Origin: CAZXCQ01 sp964639275
GTDB taxonomy: Bacteria; Desulfobacterota; DSM-4660; Desulfatiglandales; Desulfatiglandaceae
Direction: 5' to 3'
Length of the DNA stretch: 29,211 nt
Assembly (NCBI GenBank): GCA_964639275.1
Contig: CAZXCQ010000044.1
Coordinates: 1-29,211, forward strand
In this document: positions 6,537 through 14,453 of the stretch, piece after piece
Position numbering within the stretch: the stretch's first letter is position 1
Layout of the letters: every line of letters starts with the position of its first letter
Translations under genes and position numbers: made by a program
Notes under the pieces: model-generated
Told to the model about the DNA's origin: nothing
What the model saw: the letters and a program-made list of their open reading frames with translations, nothing else
Databases searched by the model: none

Positions 6537-7282
6537 CAATCAAATTCCGGTTTTTTAAATCCCAGACGCTCAAAGTATTCACCGGGTATGAGCCCTGGCT
6601 CTTTATAAAAGTGCCAGTAGCACGGCTCTGAGGCCTCGTCAGAGTAACCGGTTACCCACAGGGGATATCCGCCCCACTCAATGGGAAGGATCTCGTTTAT
6701 GGCACAGTGAATGCAGTAGTAAGGGACACCTTTTCGTCCCCAGCTCCAGGGATAGGCCTTCCGGGTGACCCCAAAATTATAGGGCGGACCGAGCCGCGAG
6801 GGGGTCCCGTCGACAGGGTCTCCTCTGCGCATTCTTCCCCCGCTCCCGCAGGGGTCCATTTTGATGCTGATGCGATCTCCTTCCTCGATGATCTGGATCT
6901 CTCCGTCCTGTCTTGGGCCACACCGATGAGACCGCATGATTTCCGCATTAATTTGCACCCTCTCCTCAACCGACATCTTTGAAAGGCCCTTCCAGGTCCG
7001 TCTCATCATCCAGGTCTCCTGGGTGGCCCGGCACATCGCGTAAGCGGCTTCTTCACCGTCCCTTTCGGCGGTCTTCGTCAGCATGTCCCATATCCAGTCG
7101 CAGAAGAGATCATGCAGGGCCTTGGCCTCTGGAATTGAATAGCGGGCCAGGGCCTTGGCCTCCTCATAACGACCTTCATCGATGGCCTTTACGATCATCT
7201 CCTGGGTCGGCCGACCGAGATCTGCCCAGTCATCTATACGGATCGGCCGCCGCAACTTCTCTGATTCAACCAGTCTTAGCAT
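6536..7282 (-). CDS. Unrecognised Cys/His-rich soluble protein
   Basis: A 248-residue protein with no signal peptide or membrane helix, and no family I can name. The N-terminal half (about 25-115) is helical and charged. The C-terminal half carries likely metal or active-site residues: H119 and C121, MDPCGSGGRMRR at 142-153, YYCIHCAINEI at 189-199 (C190, H192, C193) and EPCYWHF at 219-225 (C221, H224). It begins 18 bp after the CoA ligase stop with a strong GAGGAGGTGCG and is coupled to lipA by a TGATG overlap. It is therefore probably co-made with both, and may be an enzyme or metal-binding partner of the acyl-CoA pathway. Confidence 0.75.
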   Translation of the reverse strand: MLRLVESEKLRRPIRIDDWADLGRPTQEMIVKAIDEGRYEEAKALARYSIPEAKALHDLFCDWIWDMLTKTAERDGEEAAYAMCRATQETWMMRRTWKGLSKMSVEERVQINAEIMRSHRCGPRQDGEIQIIEEGDRISIKMDPCGSGGRMRRGDPVDGTPSRLGPPYNFGVTRKAYPWSWGRKGVPYYCIHCAINEILPIEWGGYPLWVTGYSDEASEPCYWHFYKEPGLIPGEYFERLGFKKPEFD

Positions 7283-7300
7283 CGCACCTCCTCACCACCC

Positions 7301-8914
7301 CTACTTTTTGGATGCCGGGTGGACCCAATCCTTCAGTATGTCCGCTCTGATGATGTTTTTGCGGATCTTGCCTATAGATGTCTTGGGGAAGTCCTTCTCC
7401 TGAAAGATCCAGAACTCCGGGACCTTGAACCTGGCCATCCTTTCCCTGCAAAAGACCGTAAGTTCCTCTTCCGTGGCACTCGCCCCCGCCTTAAATCTGA
7501 TGATGGCCATCACCGCCTCATCCCTTATTGGATCGGGCACCGCGATTACGACGTTTTCCTCGACGGCGGGGTGTTCGCTGAGGACACGCTCCACCTCGGC
7601 GGCCGATATGTTTTCGGCGGCCCGTTGAATCACATCCTTTTTCCGGTCGATAAAATAGACATAACCCTCTTTATCCACCTTGCCATAGTCTCCGGAGTAG
7701 AACCAACCCGCCACCAGGTCTTTTGCGGTCGCCTCCAGATTTTTGTAATACTCCTTGAATAGGGATATCCCCGGTTCGCCCTTTATGACAATTTCTCCCA
7801 CTTCCCCTATGGGGACCTCTTTACGATCATCGTCTACAATTTTTACCTCCATACCAAAATTGGGCCAGCCTACCGATCCCCTTCGGTGTTCCCCCCATAT
7901 GGGCATGATCGTACAGGGGGCCAATGTCTCGGTCAAACCGTATAGATCGACAAGCATGGTGCCAAACCGGCGTTCAAAGGTGTCCCATTCTTCGTCTGTA
8001 ATCGCAATGGCATAAGGGCATCGCCACATCCGGTTTTCGCGATCCAGGGGATGCTCGGGCTGTGCCAGTAACATCCTGACTGTGGCAGAGACAAGCGAGC
8101 AGATAGAACAGTCGTAGCTCCGGACCAGAGACATAAAGTGGCTCGCGCTGAATACCTCACAAACCACCATGCTCGCCCCCGCAGTCAGGCAGGGGAAATA
8201 GGAGATGCACTGGGCATTGACATGGAACAAGGGTAGGACGAGCATGTAGCGATCGTCAGGTGCCACGGCGAAGCTTTTAGCGCAGACTTCACCGATATAC
8301 AGGAAGTTGGCGTGGGTCAGTATGACCCCCTTTGGCCGTGCCGTGGTTCCGGATGTAAAGAGCATTTGGGCCGGATCCAGGGGGTCGATCTCTATGGGTT
8401 CCAGTTCTGGCGAAGATCCGGTCAGGATGTCTTCCCATACATGGGTCCCGGGGATCTTTTCTTCCGAGCGATAGATGACGATATCTTTTACAGAAGGGCA
8501 TTTGGAGCGAATCCTATCAAACATGGGATAGTAGTTGCCATCGGTAATGACCATCTTGGCCCCTGAAAAATTGAGCTTATATTCCAGGTCCTCCGCCACA
8601 TCAAAGATGATCGAAGGGATCATGATCGCGCCGATCTTGGTACAGGCATGGAGAGAAACCGCGAATCCGGTGGAGTTGGGCAGATGCGTCAGCACAAAAT
8701 CCCCTTTTTTGATCCCTTTACCCATCAGCCAATTTGCCATACGGTTGACCGTTTGGTCGAACTGGTTGTAGGTGACGATCTCTTCATTGTGGTCCTTGTC
8801 AATAAAGATCATATACGGTTTATCCCCGTGCTGACGGACCTTGCGCTCCAGGAGTTTCCTCACGTTCATGTTCCGTCCAATTATAGTTGCGTTTTTTGTG
8901 TTCAAGACATCCAT
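7301..8914 (-). CDS. Acyl-CoA ligase (AMP-forming, CaiC/FadD-like)
   Basis: Cytoplasmic acyl-adenylate-forming CoA ligase of 537 residues that would activate the organic acid entering the pathway. Motifs: ATP-binding TSGTTARPKG at 187-196, YGLTET at 325-330, GWFYSGDYG at 403-411, DRKKDVIQRAAENIS about 423-437, and catalytic Lys in TSIGKI near 516. The sequence is nearest in feel to crotonobetaine/carnitine CoA ligases and medium-chain ligases; the substrate cannot be told. The frame is open upstream, but ATG 8914 has AAGGAGG at spacing 6. A structured repeat element ends 30 bp upstream of this start. Confidence 0.9.
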   Translation of the reverse strand: MDVLNTKNATIIGRNMNVRKLLERKVRQHGDKPYMIFIDKDHNEEIVTYNQFDQTVNRMANWLMGKGIKKGDFVLTHLPNSTGFAVSLHACTKIGAIMIPSIIFDVAEDLEYKLNFSGAKMVITDGNYYPMFDRIRSKCPSVKDIVIYRSEEKIPGTHVWEDILTGSSPELEPIEIDPLDPAQMLFTSGTTARPKGVILTHANFLYIGEVCAKSFAVAPDDRYMLVLPLFHVNAQCISYFPCLTAGASMVVCEVFSASHFMSLVRSYDCSICSLVSATVRMLLAQPEHPLDRENRMWRCPYAIAITDEEWDTFERRFGTMLVDLYGLTETLAPCTIMPIWGEHRRGSVGWPNFGMEVKIVDDDRKEVPIGEVGEIVIKGEPGISLFKEYYKNLEATAKDLVAGWFYSGDYGKVDKEGYVYFIDRKKDVIQRAAENISAAEVERVLSEHPAVEENVVIAVPDPIRDEAVMAIIRFKAGASATEEELTVFCRERMARFKVPEFWIFQEKDFPKTSIGKIRKNIIRADILKDWVHPASKK

Positions 8915-8943
8915 AACCACCCTCCTTAGAAATTGATGCCTTC

Positions 8944-9038
8944 GTATCAATTTAGCTTTCTTCAAAATTGGAACTTCGACGGGAAAATGGGGGTTCGGAA
9001 TCCCCATTTCCCGGGTTTCAGACGGTTAAAGTGTTACA
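8944..9038 (-). repeat. Structured leader element, copy 1 (before the CoA ligase)
   Basis: On the plus strand this copy begins GTATCAATTTAGC and ends GTTACA, and shares the same ends and central hairpin with the copy at 11460-11556. The hairpin pairs CGGGAAAATGGGG (8980-8992) with CCCCATTTCCCG around a TTCG-containing loop. Stem bases differ between copies but pairing is kept. It lies 30 bp upstream of the CoA ligase start. It could be a cis-regulatory RNA, a DNA-binding site or a palindromic repeat. Confidence 0.7.
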
Positions 9039-9068
9039 TGCCTTCCAAAATGGGCAGGGGTTAACCCC

Positions 9069-10202
9069 CTAAAGCCCCAGTTCCTGGGCCACTATCTCGC
9101 GCTGAAAATTGGCATCACCAAAGGCGATCTCTCCCAGTTTTGCCCTTCTGGAGTAAAGCGGCATATCATGTTCAATCATATACCCGGTCGCCCCCAAGAC
9201 CTGATGGCCCAATCCGGCGACCCGCTTATAGGCCTCTGAGACCCAGGCCTTTGCCGCGGCAACCTGTTTGGTACATGGGATATTCTCGCTCAGCATCCAG
9301 GCCGCCTTGTATGTAATAAATCTACTCCCCTCGATGTCCATAAGCATGTCTGAGCAATGATGTTGAACGGCCTGGAAACTCCCTATGGGTCTCCCAAATT
9401 GTTCCCTTTCTTTTGCATAATCGGTGGCCATGTCGAGGACCTTCTGCGCACCACCCAACATCTCGGCACACTTGCAAATGGCCGCCTTTTGTAAAATGCG
9501 CTCCAGATACCCCCCCCCTTGGTTGACCTGGCCAAGAATATTTTCCTCAGGGACCTTTACCGCGTCAACGGTCAGCCCAAATTGCTTGTCCCCGGCAAAT
9601 GTCTTCATGGGGGTGAGATGGATTCCGGGGCTTTTTGAATCCACAAGGAAAAGGGTTATCCCCTCCTTTGATCCCGGTTTGCCGGATATCCTGGCGACAC
9701 ATATAAAGTAGTCGGCCACATGGGCATCGGGCACAAAGAGCTTTGTGCCGTCGATTACATAGTTTCCTTCTCCGGCCTTGGCCTTGGTTGCGATCAGAAA
9801 AGGATCATATCGCGTATTCCCCGGTTCGGTAAGGGCCAGTGTCAAAACAAGATCCCCCACCGCTATCCTGGGCAGAAACTCCTTCATCTGTCTTTCATTT
9901 CCCGCCTCCATGATACCCAGACAACCCACGACCGTGGGGAAAAAAGGGCCCGGTAGACACGCCCGGCCCATCTCTTCCAGCATGATCATTAGATCCAGCA
10001 GGCTGCCGCCCACGCCCTCATATTCCTCCGGGACGATCAGGGCCATCCACCCCAGTTCCGCCATTTTTCCCCACAGCTCTGATGTGTAGCCCTTATCGTC
10101 CGTCTCCATCTCCCGGACAAAAGAGCTCGGGCATTCAGACTCGAGAAAATCACGAGCGGTCTTTTGCAGGATCTTTTGTTCCTCGGTAAGATTAAAATCC
10201 AT
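9069..10202 (-). CDS. Acyl-CoA dehydrogenase (377 aa)
   Basis: FAD enzyme oxidising acyl-CoA to 2-enoyl-CoA with electrons passed to ETF. Normal family layout: N-terminal helical domain (MDFNLTEEQKILQKTARDF), middle beta domain (LALTEPGNT about 122-130), C-terminal helical FAD domain with REQFGRPIGSFQAVQH (266-281). The segment that normally holds the MCAD-type catalytic Glu (YEGTS) reads IAFGDANFQRE here, so that Glu is absent. A Glu-Arg pair at 234-235 lies where isovaleryl-CoA dehydrogenase has its base. Start ATG 10202 follows GGGAGGA. It is 42 bp downstream of a second, longer ACAD, suggesting a heteromeric pair. Confidence 0.9.
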   Translation of the reverse strand: MDFNLTEEQKILQKTARDFLESECPSSFVREMETDDKGYTSELWGKMAELGWMALIVPEEYEGVGGSLLDLMIMLEEMGRACLPGPFFPTVVGCLGIMEAGNERQMKEFLPRIAVGDLVLTLALTEPGNTRYDPFLIATKAKAGEGNYVIDGTKLFVPDAHVADYFICVARISGKPGSKEGITLFLVDSKSPGIHLTPMKTFAGDKQFGLTVDAVKVPEENILGQVNQGGGYLERILQKAAICKCAEMLGGAQKVLDMATDYAKEREQFGRPIGSFQAVQHHCSDMLMDIEGSRFITYKAAWMLSENIPCTKQVAAAKAWVSEAYKRVAGLGHQVLGATGYMIEHDMPLYSRRAKLGEIAFGDANFQREIVAQELGL

Positions 10203-10244
10203 CGCATCGTCCTCCCATATACCAGTATAATACCAGATTCAGAT

Positions 10245-11426
10245 CTAATACGCCCTCGGCAGGCCGAGACCCCGTTGGGCGATGACGCTCCTGCCCACCT
10301 CGCTAGTGCCTGCGCCGATAGTTGTCATAAAAGAATGGAGAAAGTACCACGAAATCCGCCCTCTCAGGGGCGCCCACTTGGACTCCTCGGTCAATGGTCC
10401 GTATAATCCGAGGATCTGCATCCCTGTATCAACCAGTCGCTGTTCCAGTTCAGAGGTAAATACCTTTGTGACTTCAGGCTCGTATGTCATGGGGAGGTGA
10501 TTACTCTCAAGCCACCGCGAGTGATCCGCCAGGACCGCTGCCACCTCGAGTTCGATGGCCGCCTGGGCCAGCCTGTGACGGATCAGCGGGTCCTCAGCCA
10601 ACGGCCTCCCTTCGTATTGGTTCTCTTTGACGTATTGGATGAGATCGTCGAGGATGGGGACCAATCTGCCCGGTACAAAGACCTGATTCCTCTCCGAGCC
10701 CAGGGCTTCCATCATATAGTAGAACCCCTTATTCTTTTCCCCGATCATTCTGTCCTTTGGGACCTTGACATCGTCATAATAGACCTCATTGGTCCTCTCA
10801 CCGGACATGGTCCACAAGGGCCTGACGGTGATGCCGGGGCTCTCCATATCCACGATAAAAAGGCTGATTCCCTTGTATTTTGGAATATCAGGGCTGGGAT
10901 CCGTCCTGGCGGCCAACCAGTGGTATTCGGAATAATGGCATTCCGTATTAAAGGTCTTTTGGCCGTTTATGATAAAGTAGTCGCCTTCCTCAACGGCCCG
11001 CATCTGCATCGAGGCCAGGTCAGATCCGGCGTTGGGTTCGGTATAGCCAAGACAGAACTCTATCTCCCCGTTGAGGATCTTGGGGATGAATTCCCTCTTG
11101 ATTTCCTCGCTTCCCCGCCGCAATATGGTTGGTCCAACCATGGTATACCCGATATCAAGGGGGACATGGGCCCCCCACCGCTTTCCCAGCTCGTCCAAGA
11201 GGATAAAGTCGTATGTCGGTGAAAGGCCCTGACCACCATATTCCTTTGGCCAGCTCAACCCCAAAAAGCCGTTGGCAGCAAGCTTGAGACTGAACTCCCT
11301 CGCCTCGGGTCCAACGCCCAGGTCTTCCCAGTTCTGACGGGCAATCTCCTCGGTCAGCTCCTTGTCCAAAAACCTGGCAAGTCTTTCCCTGAATTTTTCC
11401 TCTTCCTGTGTATATCCAAAATCCAT
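10245..11426 (-). CDS. Acyl-CoA dehydrogenase (393 aa)
   Basis: Second FAD acyl-CoA dehydrogenase, of the CaiA/FadE-like type ending GAGTSEVGRSVIAQRGLGLPR. Domains: N-terminal helices, middle domain with CLGYTEPNAGSDLASMQ (125-141), C-terminal helical domain. The canonical YEGTS Glu is replaced by GAGTS, while Glu245 in ALGSERN sits at the isovaleryl-CoA dehydrogenase-type base position. ATG 11426 is chosen over upstream in-frame starts because GGGGAGG lies at good spacing. The adjacent 377-residue ACAD is diverged, so the two may form an alpha2beta2 enzyme like actinobacterial FadE pairs (inference). The structured element copy 2 ends 34 bp upstream. Confidence 0.9.
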   Translation of the reverse strand: MDFGYTQEEEKFRERLARFLDKELTEEIARQNWEDLGVGPEAREFSLKLAANGFLGLSWPKEYGGQGLSPTYDFILLDELGKRWGAHVPLDIGYTMVGPTILRRGSEEIKREFIPKILNGEIEFCLGYTEPNAGSDLASMQMRAVEEGDYFIINGQKTFNTECHYSEYHWLAARTDPSPDIPKYKGISLFIVDMESPGITVRPLWTMSGERTNEVYYDDVKVPKDRMIGEKNKGFYYMMEALGSERNQVFVPGRLVPILDDLIQYVKENQYEGRPLAEDPLIRHRLAQAAIELEVAAVLADHSRWLESNHLPMTYEPEVTKVFTSELEQRLVDTGMQILGLYGPLTEESKWAPLRGRISWYFLHSFMTTIGAGTSEVGRSVIAQRGLGLPRAY

Positions 11427-11459
11427 ATTTGAACCTCCCCCCACCAAAATAAGTAAACG

Positions 11460-11556
11460 GTATCAATTTAGCCCTTTTCAAAACTGACCCTTGGACAGAG
11501 GGGAACGGGGGTTCGGAACCCCCATTCCCCGGGTATCAAAAAGCCAAGATGTTACA
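11460..11556 (-). repeat. Structured leader element, copy 2 (before the 393-aa ACAD)
   Basis: Same ends (plus-strand GTATCAATTTAGC and GTTACA) and same layout as copy 1. The hairpin is GGGGAAC-GGGGG (11500-11511) with CCCCC-A-TTCCCC (11519-11530) around TTCGG; one C-A mismatch. Relative to copy 1 several stem positions change on both sides. It lies 34 bp upstream of the ACAD start. Confidence 0.7.
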
Positions 11557-11607
11557 GTAAACGCCATTTCCTTAGGCCCCCGGACGCGGAGACCCTGGTC
11601 CGCGACC

Positions 11608-12390
11608 CTATTTGCCGGTGAAATTGGGTTTTCGCTTCTCCAAGAATGCCCTCATCCCCTCTTTCATATCCTCGGTGCTAAAACAGGTGACACAATTCTT
11701 CTGAGAATATTGCACTGCATGCTCCAAAGGCAGATCCTTTCCAACCTCAAGGGCATCTTTGGCCATTTCCACGGCGATCGGCGCGCTTGCCATGATCTTC
11801 CGCGCCGCCTCTTCAGCAGCGTGGATGACCTCACCATCCGGGACCACCCTGTTTACCAGCCCAATCCGGTAAGCCTCCCCGGCAGGGATTGCGTCACCGG
11901 TCAGAAGCAGCTCGGCTGCACGCCCCTTGCCGATCAACCGTGGGAGACGCTGTGTGCCGCCCGTTCCGGGGATGATACCCAGCCGTACCTCGGGCAGGCC
12001 CATCTTTGCGGATTCTGAAATCACCCTGAGGGTGCAGGAGATGGCCAGCTCCAATCCCCCGCCCATTGCAGCCCCGTTGATTGCCGCAATCACGGGTTGG
12101 CGGAGTTTTTCAAGGGTCGCGTTTATTCTCACGATCCCCTCGTTCCAGCGCAAGATATCCATGGGCGCCATGACGCTCAATTCAGCAATATCGGCGCCGG
12201 CCTGAAAGGCCTTGCCAGCACCCGTGATGATAAGGACTCGAATCTCTTCATCCTTATCAATGGCCGAAAGTGCCTCTCTGATTTCATCAATCATCTTCTG
12301 ATTGAAGGCGTTGCGAACTTCCGGGCGGTTCAGCGTGAGATAGCCGATGCCCTCCTTTTTTTCCACGATTATTGTCTCATAGGCCTTCAT
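11608..12390 (-). CDS. Enoyl-CoA hydratase (crotonase family)
   Basis: A 260-residue crotonase-fold enzyme that adds water to 2-enoyl-CoA. Oxyanion-hole segments AFQAGADIAEL (61-71) and NGAAMGGG (105-112) are present, as are both catalytic glutamates of true hydratases, Glu114 (GGGLELA) and Glu134 (LPEVRLGIIPGTGG). This favours hydratase activity over the ring-cleaving or decarboxylating crotonases. Start ATG 12390 follows AGGAAGAG. It stands between the SDR gene upstream and the two ACAD genes downstream, which fits a desaturate-hydrate-oxidise sequence. Confidence 0.93.
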   Translation of the reverse strand: MKAYETIIVEKKEGIGYLTLNRPEVRNAFNQKMIDEIREALSAIDKDEEIRVLIITGAGKAFQAGADIAELSVMAPMDILRWNEGIVRINATLEKLRQPVIAAINGAAMGGGLELAISCTLRVISESAKMGLPEVRLGIIPGTGGTQRLPRLIGKGRAAELLLTGDAIPAGEAYRIGLVNRVVPDGEVIHAAEEAARKIMASAPIAVEMAKDALEVGKDLPLEHAVQYSQKNCVTCFSTEDMKEGMRAFLEKRKPNFTGK

Positions 12391-12425
12391 CTCTCTTCCT
12401 TTCTAAACACCCCAGATCAGCCCGA

Positions 12426-13199
12426 TCACCAACAGGTGTGGCCCCCGTCAACCACCACGGCAGATCCGGTCATAAAGCTGGAGGCCTGAGAGGCGAGCAG
12501 GATGGCAACGCCCCTCATTTCGTCGATCTGGGCAATCCTTTTCATGGGTATGCTGCTCTTTATCGCCCTCTGGCCTGCCTCGGTGGCAAAAAATTCTCTG
12601 TTCATCGGGGTCTCAAAATATCCCGGAAGGATGGCGTTTACCTGAATATTGTATCTGGCCCACTCCAGGGCCATCACCTTGGTGAGTTGCAAAAACCCTC
12701 CCTTGCTGGCGCAATAGGCGGACATGTTCGGCCAGCCGATAACACTCCCAATAGAGACCACATTGATGATCTTCCCGCCCTCGCCCCGTTCGACCATCTT
12801 GGCCGCAACGGCCTTGGAGAGCAAAAACGCGCCCTTCAGGTTGATGTCAATGACAGAAGACCAGTCCTTGTCCGTCATCTTTAGGATCGGTTTTTCACTG
12901 CCCCCGGTGCCAGAGTTGTTGACCAGGATATCAATGCGCCCAAACGCCCCCATCACATCGTTTACCAGGGCACCCACTTCATCACCAATGGTGATGTCGC
13001 ACCGGTGGGGCAGGGTCCTGACGCCCGTCCTTTTTGTAATCTCCCTGCAGGCCTCCTGGCATGTCTCCATGCGTCGCGCGGCAATGACCACACTTGCCCC
13101 GGCATCTGCCAGCCCCTCAGCAATACCCCGGCCGATTCCTGTGGCACCGCCTGTAACAATGGCGACTTTGTGCCTCAGGTCGAAATATGGTAGATCCAT
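12426..13199 (-). CDS. Short-chain dehydrogenase/reductase (3-hydroxyacyl-CoA or alcohol oxidation)
   Basis: Classical SDR of 257 residues. Cofactor motif TGGATGIG at 16-23, NNSG at 94-97, catalytic Ser149, Tyr162 and Lys166 in the YxxxK motif. After the coenzyme fold, RR at 42-43 (AARRMET) may favour NADP(H) but this is not decisive. In this cluster it probably oxidises the hydroxyl made by the adjacent enoyl-CoA hydratase, as BadH or FabG-like enzymes do. Start ATG 13199 follows GAGGGGGT. The gap to the upstream Zn alcohol dehydrogenase is only 19 bp. Confidence 0.88.
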   Translation of the reverse strand: MDLPYFDLRHKVAIVTGGATGIGRGIAEGLADAGASVVIAARRMETCQEACREITKRTGVRTLPHRCDITIGDEVGALVNDVMGAFGRIDILVNNSGTGGSEKPILKMTDKDWSSVIDINLKGAFLLSKAVAAKMVERGEGGKIINVVSIGSVIGWPNMSAYCASKGGFLQLTKVMALEWARYNIQVNAILPGYFETPMNREFFATEAGQRAIKSSIPMKRIAQIDEMRGVAILLASQASSFMTGSAVVVDGGHTCW

Positions 13200-13218
13200 G
13201 GTAACCCCCTCTTCCGCC

Positions 13219-14271
13219 TCAGGAAAAGACCAAAATCTTTATATGTTTGCCCGGTTGCTCTATGAGTGGGTTCAGGCCCTTTTCAACGAGGTCGTCCAAT
13301 TTGATGCGTTCTGTTATCAGCTTCTCCACCCGAACCCGCCTGTCTGCGAGATAGGAGATGGCCGCTGGGAATTCATCTTCATACCCACTGCTAAAGGTGA
13401 TCTCCTTTTCATGGCCCCATAGCCTCATAAAGGGGACTTCGATGGGTTTTAGGGCCAGGCCGACAACGCATATGGTCGCCCTGCGGCCGGTTCCCTTTAC
13501 CGCTGTGTCAAAGGAAGGCTGACTCCCCACACAGTCAAAGGCAAAATCGGCCCTTAGCCCGTCGGTCAATTTGCCTATCTCTTTGCCTGCATCGCTCTGG
13601 GTGGGATCGATCACAGCGGTGGCCCCGGTCTCCAGTGCCATCTCCCGGCGGGCCGCCATTGGCTCTATCACAAAGACCTGCCCCGCACCGGCCGCGAGAC
13701 AGGCCTGCAAGACCAGGAGACCAATCGGGCCGGCACCGACCACCGCGACAGCGGCACCGATCTTCATCCGGCTCCTTTTTACCGCGTGGATGGCAACGGC
13801 AACCGGTTCCACAAACGCGCCCATCTCATCTGTGACCGAATCGGGTAGCCTCAGGAGGGAATACTCGTTAAAGACACCATATTCGGCAAAGGCCCCGTCT
13901 GCAGCAAAACCGACGGTGCCGAGTTTTGTACACATGATATATTGGCCACGTTTGCAGTAGGGGCATTCACCGCAGTATATTAGCGGATTGACAATCACGC
14001 GATCGCCCACGGCAAACCGGGTGACGCCTTTACCGACCTCCACCACTTTTCCCGAGAATTCGTGACCCAGTATGACAGGTCCACCCAGGCGATGCGTAAG
14101 CGGATGAGGCCGCGATGGGATGATAAAGGGGCCTTCGCGGTATTCGTGCACATCCGACCCGCAGATCCCGCACACCGTTATCTTCACCTTTACCTGGTCC
14201 GGATCGGGTGACGGCATGGGGGTATCTTCAATACGAATATCGCCTTTTTTGTACCAAACAGCGGCTTTCAT
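13219..14271 (-). CDS. Zinc-dependent alcohol dehydrogenase (butanediol/sorbitol dehydrogenase-like)
   Basis: Medium-chain dehydrogenase of 350 residues. Catalytic zinc ligands C37 (GICGSD), H70-E71 (GHE) and E155 are visible; the structural zinc site is C100, C103, C106, C114 (YCGECPYCKRGQYIMC). The Rossmann motif GAGPIG is at 179-184. The N-terminal segment resembles 2,3-butanediol and threonine dehydrogenases; 6-hydroxycyclohexene-carbonyl-CoA dehydrogenase is another relative. ATG 14271 is preferred over ATG 14277 because GGAGG is then 8 bp away. It is the first structural gene of the cluster after tetR. Confidence 0.88.
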   Translation of the reverse strand: MKAAVWYKKGDIRIEDTPMPSPDPDQVKVKITVCGICGSDVHEYREGPFIIPSRPHPLTHRLGGPVILGHEFSGKVVEVGKGVTRFAVGDRVIVNPLIYCGECPYCKRGQYIMCTKLGTVGFAADGAFAEYGVFNEYSLLRLPDSVTDEMGAFVEPVAVAIHAVKRSRMKIGAAVAVVGAGPIGLLVLQACLAAGAGQVFVIEPMAARREMALETGATAVIDPTQSDAGKEIGKLTDGLRADFAFDCVGSQPSFDTAVKGTGRRATICVVGLALKPIEVPFMRLWGHEKEITFSSGYEDEFPAAISYLADRRVRVEKLITERIKLDDLVEKGLNPLIEQPGKHIKILVFS

Positions 14272-14453
14272 TGACATGTCCTCCTCTCCAAAAAGACCGT
14301 TCGAATAATTGCGCTAACCCCGCCATGATCTGATCGCTATTAGGGCAGATAGAGCCTTTCCCTCTTTCTCCACCCTTTCCGATGGTCAGCTTCTCTCATA
14401 AATCCAGATCTCTTTTTGCCTGGCTTTCCTATCGGCCTAATCCGTCTCACCCC

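Noticed and set aside
10497..11222. 241-codon plus-strand ORF
   Set aside because: It lies wholly antisense to a clear acyl-CoA dehydrogenase and has no family motif.
11500..11530. tRNA T-arm-like GGGTTCGGAACCC
   Set aside because: No acceptor, D or anticodon arms can be folded around it; it is the hairpin of the duplicated leader element.
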